A stretch of DNA of 64,000 nucleotides from Bombyx mori (lineage: Eukaryota; Arthropoda; Insecta; Lepidoptera; Bombycidae), in assembly GCF_030269925.1 (NCBI RefSeq), contig NC_085124.1, positions 2,790,001-2,854,000 on the forward strand. The letters run 5' to 3'. Below, in pieces: positions 52,395 through 61,958 of the stretch. The notes beneath the pieces were generated by a model. The model saw nothing but the letters and a program-made list of their open reading frames with translations, did not search any database and had not been told where the DNA came from. The position numbers and the translations under genes are program-made. Positions within the stretch are counted from its first letter, which is position 1, and every line of letters begins with the position of its first letter.

Positions 52395-52417
52395 ATAGTT
52401 TTTAAGGATTGTACTAA

Positions 52418-52439
52418 AATAAATAACTCCAACAATAAA
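52418..52439 (+). terminator. AOX polyadenylation signals
   Basis: AATAAA at 52418-52423 and again at 52434-52439, 24 and 40 nt after the stop codon; a TGTTTTGATTT stretch follows. This implies a very short 3' UTR. Confidence 0.75.
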
Positions 52440-53804
52440 CTTGTTTTGATTTATCCTGTTTTTCTTTATTTTAATAGATCAGTTCAGAGATCACTTGGTT
52501 TTAATACATCAACCGTGGGCAGATAGGCGATAATAGAAAAAAATTGAATTCCAAAAAGTAAACAAAAATATCAATATAACCTCAAATATTTTATTTTTAA
52601 AACTTAACATACTCAATTCACATATGTCGCCGAATTACAAGTGATACTCATAAAAATATATTTACAAACTTTCTATTTTCTAGAAAAATTCCATATATAT
52701 TTATTTCAAAAAAAAAAAACCAGTCGTACATATTTGGAGGATCTCCGAATTGTGAGTGGTAGGAGTGGAACTTGAGAGGACAAGGTTTTTTGACCGGTTA
52801 AAAATATATCCTATATGCTGTGGGCTTTAGGGCGAGTTTTTTAACGTTCTCGATAGCGTAAAAGTTAACTCAAATTTGTATGGAGTTGGAATGTTTGCCT
52901 GCGTTTGCCGCTAGGGGCGCTGTTCCAACTCCATACAAATATAAGTTAACTTTCACGCTATCGAGAACGTTAAAAAACTCACACTAAACACACTGATTAC
53001 ATACAATACTACAATATTTCATTTACAATGGGTGGCCTGGAAAACTTTAATTGTGATTTGTACAGTGCCGTCGCTTAGCATGTTCACCACGGTAGTACCA
53101 CGTTTATTAATTTAAGATTTTCAACTGTACAAATGTAAAAAATCTAGCTTTAAATATACATAATTATATTTTTGCTTGTAAATTCTGACACTAGTACTGT
53201 AATGTTAGCATTATGAGCAGCAATTACATTGTCAACACTTCTAGAAAAAGCATTGCTTGCTGTAGAGCTTATAAAATCTTTGAATGAGTACTAGTAGGTT
53301 AAATTTTCACGGAACACTTGATTCTGACCAACTCAGAATGCTTCGTACACTTTGGTCCAATAATTTCTAAGTACAATTAGCACATCGTCGTTGCCAATTT
53401 GAAATCTCCTATGTGTATAAATGTAGCTTTCGATAAAATCTAATAAAACTACCTTCTGAAAAAAAAAAAACAAATATTATATTTGCACATAGGATACTTT
53501 GATCTACAACAAAATTCAAACCAACATTTAGGATTTTTTAAGATTGACGCGTAATAAAGTGAAATACACATTGAGATATGTACATGAGAGTTTTTGCTGA
53601 GTATATATTATAGGCATTCAAAATAATTTTCACAATATATGAAAAAATCATTTTGGCCCACAATGTCAGATAGATTTTAAATTGCAACGACGACATATAG
53701 CTTTCGATATATTCAAATCAAATAACATGATAAATCCAATATGTTACGAAGACACTAGCGGTAAGATATTACTAGGCTGGATTTACAAATTGGCTATTTA
53801 ATTA
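52440..53804. other. Convergent spacer / possible symplekin 3' UTR
   Basis: No ORF. One MITE (52819-52992). The symplekin transcript may end close to 53800 if the AATAAA overlapping its stop is used, or extend into this region. Confidence 0.5.
52819..52992. mobile_element. MITE, TGTGCTTAGTGCGAG family, copy 3
   Basis: TAACGTTCTCGATAGCGTAA on the left and CGCTATCGAGAACGTTAAAA on the right; same core orientation as copy 1 (CCGCTAGGGGCGCTG). The outer 15 bp are mutated. It lies between the converging genes. Confidence 0.85.
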
Positions 53805-53810
53805 TTTATT
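53805..53810 (-). terminator. Symplekin polyadenylation signal overlapping stop
   Basis: On the minus strand GGAGTAATAAATAATTAA places AATAAA across the last two bases of the TAA stop (53811-53809). Confidence 0.55.
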
Positions 53811-53907
53811 ACTCCATTCCTGGGGGTAGGGGCTCGATTGGGTTCTGTTCGGGGATCAGGTTAGGCTGGCTCATTGTGACTTGCGACGCTGGATATTGGG
53901 TGTCTGT
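53809..53907 (-). CDS. SYMPK: Symplekin terminal exon
   Basis: Acceptor TCCATACAG (minus). 32 codons plus TAA: TDTQYPASQVTMSQPNLIPE then QNPIEPLPPGME. The tail is Pro/Gln-rich and not conserved, so the assignment rests on phase, a good acceptor, the stop and the adjacent AATAAA. It joins the exon ending LCHQ in phase 0. Confidence 0.75.
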   Translation of the reverse strand, partial: TDTQYPASQVTMSQPNLIPEQNPIEPLPPGME

Positions 53908-53977
53908 CTGTATGGAAAATATCATATTTCATCAGCTCACGGTTGCAGTTATGTATAATAAATACGTGGTCCCCTTT

Positions 53978-54138
53978 ACTGGAGCGCTATGACATGTCCT
54001 TCTTCAAACGAGGCTTGTGGAGAGTACTTAACGGTAGGCAACGGCTTGGTTGTGCCCCTGGCATTGCTAAAGTCCATGGGCGACGGTAATCACTCCACAT
54101 CAGGTGAATCGTACGCTCGTCTGCTTATTAGGGCAATG
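53978..54138 (+). repeat. SINE-like repeat family B, longest copy
   Basis: GGAGCGCTATGACATGTCCT, then GGCTTGGTTGTGCCCCTGGC, then GTACGCTCGTCTGCTTATTA, ending GGCAATGTGAA. It lies in the last symplekin intron. Confidence 0.7.
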
Positions 54139-54315
54139 TGAAATACGCACTAAACATTTTTGGCACAGCGCTATCTGGCGTAGAGACGGACTAGAATGTT
54201 TTTTTACAAAATGCATTTTTGTTTTATCGAATTTAAACTTATCAATGTATTAAGTTTTATATTGTTTTTGAATGACTCTTAGTTTCGATTTGATTCTCAA
54301 ACTACATTAAACATC

Positions 54316-54712
54316 TTTACTGGTGGTAGGACTTCTTGTGAGTCCGCACGGTTAGGTACCACCACCCTGCTTATTTGCCGCGAAGCAGTAATGCGTTTTT
54401 TTTTGTATTGCTTAGATGGGTGGACGAGCTCACAGCCCACTTGGTGTTAAGTGGTTTAAGTTTATACAGTACAACAGCTGCCCCGATCTTCAAACCAAAA
54501 CGCGTTTCGGTTTGTAGGCCAGGGCAGCCGTTGTAACTATGCCGAGACCTTAGAACTCATATCTCACGGTGGGTGGCGCATTTACTTTGTAGATGTCTAT
54601 GGGCCGTGTGTCTGTGGACCGTGTGTCTATGGGTCGTGTGTCTATAGGTCGTGTGTTTATGGGCCCTGTGTCTATGGGCCGTGTGTCTATTGACCGCGAG
54701 CTCGTCCGCCCC
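54316..54712. mobile_element. Rearranged Bm1 cluster with internal minisatellite
   Basis: Three Bm1 pieces in +, -, + order: 54316-54394, 54395-54500 and 54501-54712. In the third, the GTCTATGGGC segment before GAGCTCGTCC is expanded into about seven 15-bp units (54593-54697). Confidence 0.8.
54593..54697 (+). repeat. 15-bp minisatellite inside Bm1
   Basis: Units such as GTCTATGGGCCGTGT, GTCTGTGGACCGTGT, GTCTATGGGTCGTGT and GTCTATAGGTCGTGT. In antisense they read as RPIDT repeats, a coding artefact. Confidence 0.9.
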
Positions 54713-54747
54713 CCGCAAGAGTGAGCGAGCGGGAGTGGACCGGGTAC

Positions 54748-54963
54748 CTGGTGGCACAGCGCGGCGACGTGCGGCGGCAGCGCGGCGCGGCGCTCCGGCG
54801 GCAGGGCGGCCACGTGCGCGCGCAGGCCGCCCAGCAGCCCCGGCGCCTTGTGCAGCCCGCCCAGCGCCGCCGCCGGCAGGGACGTCAGCAGACCGAACGA
54901 TGCCGGCATCAGCCGCTCGCAGCTCTTGATCCAGCCCTCCCACGCCACCTTGTTCAGCCACGC
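54748..54963 (-). CDS. SYMPK: Symplekin exon: AWLNKVAWEGW
   Basis: Acceptor GGCTTGCAG, donor GTACCC; 72 codons in phase 0. AWLNKVAWEGWIKSCERL and MPASFGLLTSLP correspond to the conserved W-x-G-F-IKC-x-R and SF-x-x-x-x-LP block of symplekin C-termini. The exon is very GC-rich, and the end RAALPPHVAALCHQ parallels HIPNSIMTIL in vertebrates. Frames continuing past 54748 are intronic. Confidence 0.88.
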
Positions 54964-55012
54964 CTGCAAGCCAACAGTCGACGGTTGCAACGCCATGTGA
55001 ATACTGAACGAA

Positions 55013-55126
55013 AGTCGGTAGGCGGCGGCTTGGCTCTGCTCCTAGCATCGCTGAAGTCCATATGCGACGGTAACCACCCAACATCAGGTGGGCCGCATGC
55101 TCGTCTGTCTACAAAGGCAATAAAAA
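55013..55126 (+). repeat. SINE-like repeat family B
   Basis: GTCGGTAGGCGGCGGCTTGG, then CATCGCTGAAGTCCATATGC, then CATGCTCGTCTGTCTAC and GGCAATAAAA. Confidence 0.7.
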
Positions 55127-55266
55127 CAAAATAAATAAAATCATATCTTTTTTTTTTATGTCGCGATTAGTTTCCTTCTTTTTTTATTATTCATAAACTG
55201 TAATTAATTAAAACGTCGAATTATAAAAAAATCTCATTACTTGACGCTGGCTAATGCACAAATCGG

Positions 55267-55349
55267 ACTAGGGGCGCTGTTCCAGCTGCACACGAAATTG
55301 GGTTAACTTTTACGCTATCGAGAACGTTAAAAAACTCGCACTAAGCACA
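55267..55349. mobile_element. MITE, TGTGCTTAGTGCGAG family, half copy
   Basis: Right half only, from CTAGGGGCGCTGTTCCAGCT to AACTCGCACTAAGCACA. Confidence 0.8.
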
Positions 55350-55496
55350 CCGTACATTATAGATATTATTCAAATAGTGTTGTTTGACTTTTACATATTC
55401 CGAGTGAAAATATCCCGCGAATACAAACAACAAATAACAGATCACATACGAATCGGTGGGTGGTTAAACTATCTATTGAGGTTCAATGAGTTAAGC

Positions 55497-56608
55497 CAGC
55501 GGTCGGGGAACCGGGGTAAATTACCCCAAATGGTGGTGGTCAATTTTAAGTCGTCGTGGCCTAAAGGATAGGTGTTCGAATCCCGCAGGCGGGTACCAAT
55601 TTTTCTAATGAAATACGTACTCAACAAATGTTCACGATTGACTTCCACGGTGAAGGAATAACATCGTGTAATAAAAATCAAACCCGCAAAATTATAATTT
55701 GCGTAATCACTGGTGGTAGGACCTCTTGGGAGTCCGCACGGGTAGGTACCACCACCCCGCCTATTTCCGCCGTGAAGCAGTAATGCGTTTCGGTTCGAAG
55801 GGTGGGGTAGCCGTCGTAACTATACTGAGACCTTAGAACTTATATCTCGAGGTGGGTGGCGCATTTACGTTGTAGATGTCTATGGGCTCCAGTAACCACT
55901 TAACATCAGGTGGGCTGTGAGCTCGTCCATCCATCTAAGCAATAAAAAAAAAAAAAAAAAAAAAATGGGGTAAAATGAAATTTTGGGGGGTTAAAATGAA
56001 ACTTTTGTGAGTAAAAGTATATATTGAAGTGAAACTTTTTTAGAATCGATGTGATTTCAAACTCGATGAAACAAAATGAAACGAAACGAAATAATAATAT
56101 ATTTTTTCAAAATTATCACGTGGGCTATAATATGAAAGACGTTGAAAAAAAAATGAGAGCCGTCACGGGACGCCTGGCAGATGTGAAACATCGACATTAT
56201 TTTGTAAAAATAATATGCAGAAATGAACAGATTGTGATGGAAACTAAATATTTCATAATGATAAAATAAAATATTAGGAAAAAATAATTTGTTTTCAAGT
56301 AAAACACAGGTTATGTGTACTGTAGTAAACAACACTGTATACACTACGGAGTATACACTATAGGTATCCGAGCTCAGTGTAGCGAGTGAGATGGCTTAAC
56401 GCCGGATCGAGTGGGAGAGAATCGCACAACCGATTGCACATGGCGACGCGTCGCCACGCCGGAAATCGGTTTTACGTGCGGCTAGCGTATAGATGTTTCA
56501 TATCAAAAAGAAGTGATTTCTTTTTTTGTTTTGATCTTCGCCATGGGGTAACATCAAATTACACAAAAATATTTTGGGGTAATAATTAAAAAAGTTCCCC
56601 GACCGCTG
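55497..56608. mobile_element. hAT element interrupted by a Bm1
   Basis: Perfect 15-bp terminal inverted repeats CAGCGGTCGGGGAAC, flanked by AGTTAAGC (55489-55496) and AGTTAAAC (56609-56616), an 8-bp duplication with one mismatch. Subterminal GGGGTAAATTACCCC and GGGGTAATAATTA recur. The interior frame 56051-56269 (+) (KDVEKKMRAVTGRLADVKHR) has no transposase hallmark. About 700 bp remain after subtracting the Bm1. Confidence 0.85.
55548..55964 (+). mobile_element. Bm1 SINE with shortened head
   Basis: AAGTCGTCGTGGCCTAAAGG is joined directly to ATAGGTGTTCGAATCCCGC, so about 35 bp between the A and B boxes is missing. The body is complete, with an A23-like tail, which suggests a fairly recent insertion. 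Confidence 0.9.
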
Positions 56609-56675
56609 AGTTAAACCAATCGAGCTCAGACCGGGCGGTGTAAAGTGATGAACTTCCGTGAGCTATTGGACAGAC

Positions 56676-56819
56676 CTCCTTTTCAATTAGCAGCTGCAGG
56701 ATGTTCATGACGAGCGGACTGAGGGCGGGGTACAGGGTGAGGCTCTGCAGCACGGTCCGCATCATCAGAACAGGGATCTTCGGCTCCTCGACCAGCCTCT
56801 GCAATACTGCTGCCAGGAC
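56676..56819 (-). CDS. SYMPK: Symplekin exon: VLAAVLQRLVEE
   Basis: Acceptor GATTTACAG, donor GTCTGT (non-consensus after GT); 48 codons, phase 0. VLAAVLQRLVEEPKIPVLMM then RTVLQSLTLYPALSPLVMNI is the most conserved C-terminal HEAT-like block of symplekin (vertebrate form LLMRTVIQSLTMYP). Confidence 0.93.
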
Positions 56820-57112
56820 CTGTAAATCATTGATGATTAATTGCATTTTTAAAATGAAGCCTTACTTTCAGTGTGAAAGATATTAAATTCGTGGCAACGA
56901 ATACCACTGTATATGAACCATTCATGACGTCATCAACGTCAAATACTTACCTTTTAAAAGAAACATGTTGTTTTTTATTCACCGAACCATGTGTAATAGA
57001 TTTAAATTTAGTTAAATGTCTGTAAATTTAGTACCGTTTAGAAAGACAAAAGAGTTCATAGTCATCAATAACGAATATTTGGTAATGACCAGTTTTTTCC
57101 GAATTGTCAATT

Positions 57113-57356
57113 TACTGGTGGTAGGACCTCTTGTGAGTCCGCACGAGTAGGTACCACCGCCCTGCCTATTCCTGCCGTGAAGCAGTAATGCGTTCCGGCT
57201 TGAAGGGTGGGGCAGCCGTTGTAACTATACTGAGACGTTAGAACTTATATCTCAAGGTGGGTGGCGCATTTACGTCGTAGATGTCTATGGGTTCCAGTAA
57301 CCGCTTAACACCAGGTGGGCCGTGAGCTCGTCCACCCATCTAAGCAAAAAAAAAAA
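57113..57356 (+). mobile_element. Bm1 SINE, body only
   Basis: TTACTGGTGGTAGGACCTCT to CATCTAAGCAAAAAAAAAAC; the AATAAA-like end is lost to A. Confidence 0.9.
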
Positions 57357-57471
57357 CAAAGGTAGAATTGTGTATGAAGAAACAATTTAAATCTTGAAGC
57401 ATTAGTGATTACGGTCGAAAATCGGTTATCAGCGAAATAAGTAATTGCATCGTAAAACAAACCAGACTTAC

Positions 57472-57590
57472 GTCTTGCGTGTAAATGTTTTTCTCGGCGA
57501 AGCACAGAGCCGTCGCCTTTATGATGTACTTCAGGTCCGCCTTCTCAGGGTCGATGAGGTGCAGCTCTAGCAGCAGTTCCGCTGGTGACA
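57472..57590 (-). CDS. SYMPK: Symplekin exon: VSPAELLLELHLID
   Basis: Acceptor TTGTTCCAG, donor GTAAGT; split Val then SPAELLLELHLIDPEKADLK and YIIKATALCFAEKNIYTQD. This matches the conserved MKSIIKATNLCFAE motif. Confidence 0.94.
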
Positions 57591-57648
57591 CTGGAACAAC
57601 ACGTGTATGGTTACAAGCGAACCCGGTGACCGCCAGAGCCATATCTTG

Positions 57649-57895
57649 ACTTGGTGGTAGAACCTTTTGAGTCCGCACGGGTAGGTATCACCACCCCGCC
57701 TATTTCTGCCGTGAAGCAGTAATGCGTTACAGTTTGCAAGGGCGGGGCAGCCGTTCTAACTATACTTGAGACCTTAGAACTTATATCTCAAGGTGGGTGG
57801 CGCATTTACGTTGTAAATGTCTATGGGCTCTAATAATCATTTAACGCTAGGTGGGCTCCGAGTTCATCCACCGATTTAAGCAATAAATAAAAAAT
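57649..57895 (+). mobile_element. Bm1 SINE, body only
   Basis: CTTGGTGGTAGAACCTTTTG to AAGCAATAAATAAAAAATAA; 59 bp upstream (minus sense) of a symplekin acceptor. Confidence 0.88.
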
Positions 57896-58236
57896 AATAA
57901 TAGCGGGACTAGAAAATAGCCCGAAAAAAACAAATGTTACTACTAACGCCATCTAGTTAAGGGCGAATGAACTAAGCAGAAGAACCAATATTTCTATTTT
58001 AGGGTATATGATCGATTGTGTATCTTTAATAGTTTAAAGGGATCTAGTTACGTGCGAACTTCTGGTTCAGAAGAAATCAAAAGATATTTTGCTTGTTGCT
58101 CGACGTTAGAAGCATAAGGTCGGATGTGTTTGTTTATTTTTAAATCGTATTTATTCTAATGTAATTTTTGTTTTCCTTGGGGTATCGACATCTAGAAAAG
58201 TAATATCAGAACAATTATCAAAGTAATTGTGTATCT
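57896..58236. other. Intron, no gene
   Basis: AT-rich; AACGCCATCTAGTTAAGGGC near 57950 resembles common lepidopteran repeat words, but no element can be bounded. Confidence 0.4.
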
Positions 58237-58308
58237 TATAGTATATTATAGTATAGTATATTATAGTATAGTATATTATAGTATAGTATATTATAGTATA
58301 GTATCTTA
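58237..58308 (+). repeat. 15-bp AT-rich tandem repeat
   Basis: About 4.7 copies of TATATTATAGTATAG with almost no divergence between units. Confidence 0.95.
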
Positions 58309-58623
58309 AAATGTTTTCATTATAATCTGTAATGTATTTGAACCGATTACAAAGCGACATTCACGTTATATTATTATTATTTAATATGTTTATTCTCTTC
58401 TGTAACCAATCACCTATTATAATAAACATTAATACTATACTTACTGATTGCTATGTCTGAAAACAATCATATATTTTTTTAAGTAATACATATAAAATCA
58501 ATAGGTGATAGAGAAATTTTGTGTGCCTGTTTTAATTTTATCGTTCCGCTTAGTATTTAAGTTGGAAGAAGTACTACCTTAAACTTTTGCGGTCCTAAGA
58601 CTAATTTAATGTAAGATTGTATG

Positions 58624-59053
58624 TCCAATACTAATATTATAAAGCTGAAGAGTTTGTTTGTTTGAACGCGTTAATCTCAGGAACTACTGGTCCGATTTGA
58701 AAAATTATTTCAGTGTTAGATAGCCCATCTGTTGAGGAAGGCTATAGACTATATAGCATCACGCTAAGACCAATACAAGCGGAGCACCAATAAAGAACGT
58801 TTCAAAATCGGGGTTTTTCCCCTTTTGGGAGCTTCCGCTGCGTGCGCTGCAGAAACGGTTAAAGTTTCGCTAAAATAATGTATGACAAAATTGTTCCCCT
58901 TTAAAAGTTCTAAAACAAAGTCCGCGACAGCATATGTCTATAATATGTTAAGGTTGGCTCACTATAACGTTTTTTATGCTGACCAAATTTGTTCTAAAAT
59001 AAAGCATTATTTGTGAACTATTCCACGCGGACGAAGTCGCGGGTAAAAGCTAG
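58624..59053 (+). mobile_element. Helitron (Lep1-like), single element
   Basis: ATACTAATATTATAAAGCTG to GTCGCGGGTAAAAGCTAG; shares its full length with the 8943 copy (apart from deletions). TGTCCAATAC is present at both borders (58622-58631 and 59054-59063). Confidence 0.82.
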
Positions 59054-59307
59054 TGTCCAATACGTGTGTAAGTACTCTGAACCTCAGAGGGTTAAATAGC
59101 AGGGAAATTCATTGTAAATGAGGCTGGAGTAGAGCAGCGGTCTCATGATGTGTGTGGAATGAAACTTTAAGTATTGAGCAGAGTCGATACTACAAAATTG
59201 AACCCGGTGTGGAATCAGTGTAAGGACATTACACTAAGTGTTTAATGGTCCAAATGAACATCAATCGATGGCTAAAGATCTACCAAAACTAGCGGTAGTT
59301 ATCATAG

Positions 59308-59748
59308 AAGTCGTCGTGGCCTAAAGGATAAGACGTCGAGTGCATTCGTAATTAACGATGCACCGGTGTTCGAATCCCGCAGGCGGGTACCATTTTTTTT
59401 AATGAAATATGTACTTGAGAAATGTTCACGATTGACTTCTAGGGTGAATGAATAATAACATATGGTAACAAAAATAAAACCAGCAAAATTAATTGCGTAA
59501 TTACTGGTGGTAGGACCTCTTGTGAGTCCGCACGGTTAGATACCACCACCCTGTCTGTTTCTGCCGTGAAGCAGTAATGCGTGTCGGTTTGAAGGCTGGA
59601 GCAGCCGTTGTAACTATACTGAGACCTTAGAAGTCATACGTCAAGGTGGGTGGCGGCATTTACGTCGTAGATGTCTATGGGCTCCAGTAACCACTTAACA
59701 TCAGGTGGGACGTGAGCACGTCCACCAATCAACGAAATAACAAAAAAA
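59308..59748 (+). mobile_element. Bm1 SINE, full length
   Basis: GAAGTCGTCGTGGCCTAAAG through GGTGTTCGAATCCCGC to AACGAAATAACAAAAAAAG. Confidence 0.9.
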
Positions 59749-59905
59749 GAAGACAGATGTCTGAATTGCTATTAGCGATAAGACCGCCTATTGTACAAAC
59801 GTATCTGCTTGTTGACTGTCTAATGTTAATAGTGTTTTGGTGAGCAATAAAGTATGCTCTCTCTTTCTCTCTCTCTCTCAGACCCGCGTCGGTGGCGCCA
59901 CCTAC

Positions 59906-60011
59906 CGGGCGACTGCTCGTCGTACGTGCCGTTGATTCCCAACAGCTTGTTGAACACCTCCTTCACGACGGCAGGGTTGAGCTTGATTAGTTTCGGTAGG
60001 GCTGCCACGAT
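59906..60011 (-). CDS. SYMPK: Symplekin exon: IVAALPKLIKLNPAVV
   Basis: Acceptor TTATTTCAG, donor GTAGGT. IVAALPKLIKLNPAVVKEVF then NKLLGINGTYDEQSP. The vertebrate equivalent (VIQALPKLIKLNP...VVKEVFNRLLG) is near-identical, making this the clearest symplekin match. Confidence 0.96.
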
Positions 60012-60396
60012 CTGAAATAATTCATTTACATATTACCGTTTCGATTAAACCTTGGCATTTAAGGAATCAATTTTTAACATGTAATTGCAATTATTATAGG
60101 GGACCGTTTTTAATTTTGACGTATTCTAAGAATTTTACCTCATACCTCATTGGTTGTCGAACATCAGTTCCTATACCAATCTAGATTATTTTTATTATTA
60201 TTGCGTATCCGGATGAATTAACGGCCCATTTGGTGTTAAGTGGCCTGTAGGCATGGCGTGAATGCCGTGGCGATATCGAAGACTCAATTGAGGATTTCTA
60301 TTAAAATATGTTGTTATATTATGTATTTATACAATATAATTGCATTTATATAAGGACATTGAGGTGTCAAGCTGTTCCAATAAATATCTACATATG
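60012..60396. other. Intron, no gene
   Basis: 60200-60290 carries faint SINE-like words (GGCCCATTTGGTGTTAAGTGG). Otherwise nothing recognised. Confidence 0.4.
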
Positions 60397-60672
60397 AGTC
60401 GACTATTATCAAAGCCGGCAATGTGACTTTTGGACAATTATTGGTAAATCAGAAAAACGAATTATTGACTTTGTATTCCATTGGCAGTCACAAAACTCTT
60501 CTGATCGACATCTTAGATAAATAACAGGTTAAGTATTAACCTTTATTTAACGCAGGTTTTGAACCGTATTCTTTGAAGGAGACGATTATATTCAAATCAA
60601 TCTGTATGGACATATCAATAAGATTTTTTTGTCCAAATGCACAGATTGCCACCTTTGATAATAGACGACTCA
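60397..60672. mobile_element. ~285-bp MITE, GAGTCG ends, copy 2
   Basis: GAGTCGACTATTATCAAAGC to CTTTGATAATAGACGACTC; inverted relative to 39783-40065 but otherwise collinear along its length. Confidence 0.78.
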
Positions 60673-60852
60673 TATAGTACATACATTTACAAAGATTACG
60701 ATTTGTAATGTTAAATTTGAAATTAAAACACAGATATCCAATGTGCGTCTCATTTTGTGCGACTCAGCGATTGTCCGGCCGCTGAAAGAATTATTCTTCT
60801 TGACATTGAGTTAACGATTCAAAAATAAATACTAATATGTTATTGTTATTAT

Positions 60853-61241
60853 TGTTACGCCGGTAAGAGTAAGGCCATCTATCGCCGAATAGTCGAACGA
60901 ATATCGAAGGATCTAGTAGCGCTTAGAACGCTCGAGAAGTACAACGCCATCTATCGACAGACATCGGAAACTACTATTAGAGATGTGTGGAATATTCTCG
61001 AAATTCTAGGGATGTGGTATCATCTATCGGCTATAAAAGCGTTGCAGAGATGGCACACAGGCAGTTAATAATCGGAACTACTCGAAGCGAAACAGCGAAC
61101 GGATCACCTGAAGCGAAGCGGAACAAGCGAACTGAGAGTTTTAAAGTGTTTGTTGAATGTTTTAAGTGCTTTAAGTGTTGAATACAGTTTTTAGTTGTAC
61201 TTTGGTGGAATTTTATTTATCCCGAACCCTAGCGCGTAATA
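60853..61241 (+). mobile_element. Solo LTR
   Basis: 389 bp, TGTTACGC ... GCGTAATA, flanked by TTAT on both sides (60849-60852 and 61242-61245). A TATA box TATAAAA lies at 61032-61038, with an arthropod-style downstream GCAGTTAATAATCGG. No internal retroelement region remains, so recombination between two LTRs is the likely origin. Superfamily cannot be set from the LTR alone. Confidence 0.8.
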
Positions 61242-61345
61242 TTATATCATCTCTATATAAATTTTACGTTAACTTTGCGTTAAATTTAAATGCTGAAGCG
61301 TATTGTTTTTTCCGGAGTGGTTTTAAATGAATGGTCACGATTTAC

Positions 61346-61452
61346 CTCTCTCTTTGACAGTCCGGTGAGCACGGGGATCAAGAATCTAACGTCGGACACT
61401 CTGGTGGCGTATATGTCTCGTACTTTCGACACTAGTTCGGCTGTTGGAGGCA
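61346..61452 (-). CDS. SYMPK: Symplekin exon: [14 protein letters not shown]
   Basis: Acceptor TGTTTCCAG, donor GTAAAT. Split Val then [20 protein letters not shown] and [15 protein letters not shown], matching the family string [17 protein letters not shown]. Confidence 0.95.
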
Positions 61453-61958
61453 CTGGAAACATAAAAAATAAATATTAAACAAATAAAATAAACTGATTTT
61501 TTTTTATTAAATTGGCTATCAAAGTTTGGTGACGCTCGTTTGTGTTTCACCAAACGTATGTAATAAATGTAACAAATGCTAACACTTTTCGCGCTGGTCA
61601 TCTGTCGGATTTTGAGGGCATAGTGACAAATACCTTTCCCAAAACAACCCACTGATAAAATTTCCATCACGAAACAAGGTCTAGTAATTAAAACTTTTTT
61701 ATACATCAAGCTAAACACTACATGTGATCGCTGTATATGGTCAATGTCATATAATAGTAAATTTTCCTTCATACCTATTAGCTGGTAGTCTAAGTGGCTA
61801 TTCTAGTTTCGCGCGGACGGGTAGGTGAGTTCACGTGTTCAACCTGAGAGAATTTGCTAACAATAACCCTAGCAAGAGCAGTGGTTGAATCTACCACCGA
61901 ATCGAAATCGCGACCCACTGAGAAGATCCGGCGAGAAACTCAGTGGGCTGTGTGTATA

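Noticed and set aside
54557..55084. 175-residue minus frame through the symplekin exon
   Set aside because: The symplekin-conserved reading (AWLNKVAWEGW) is in the other frame. This frame reads through a minisatellite and intron DNA.
58237..58308. Regular short repeat array considered as a regulatory array
   Set aside because: Adjacent 15-bp AT units without spacers: a simple tandem repeat.
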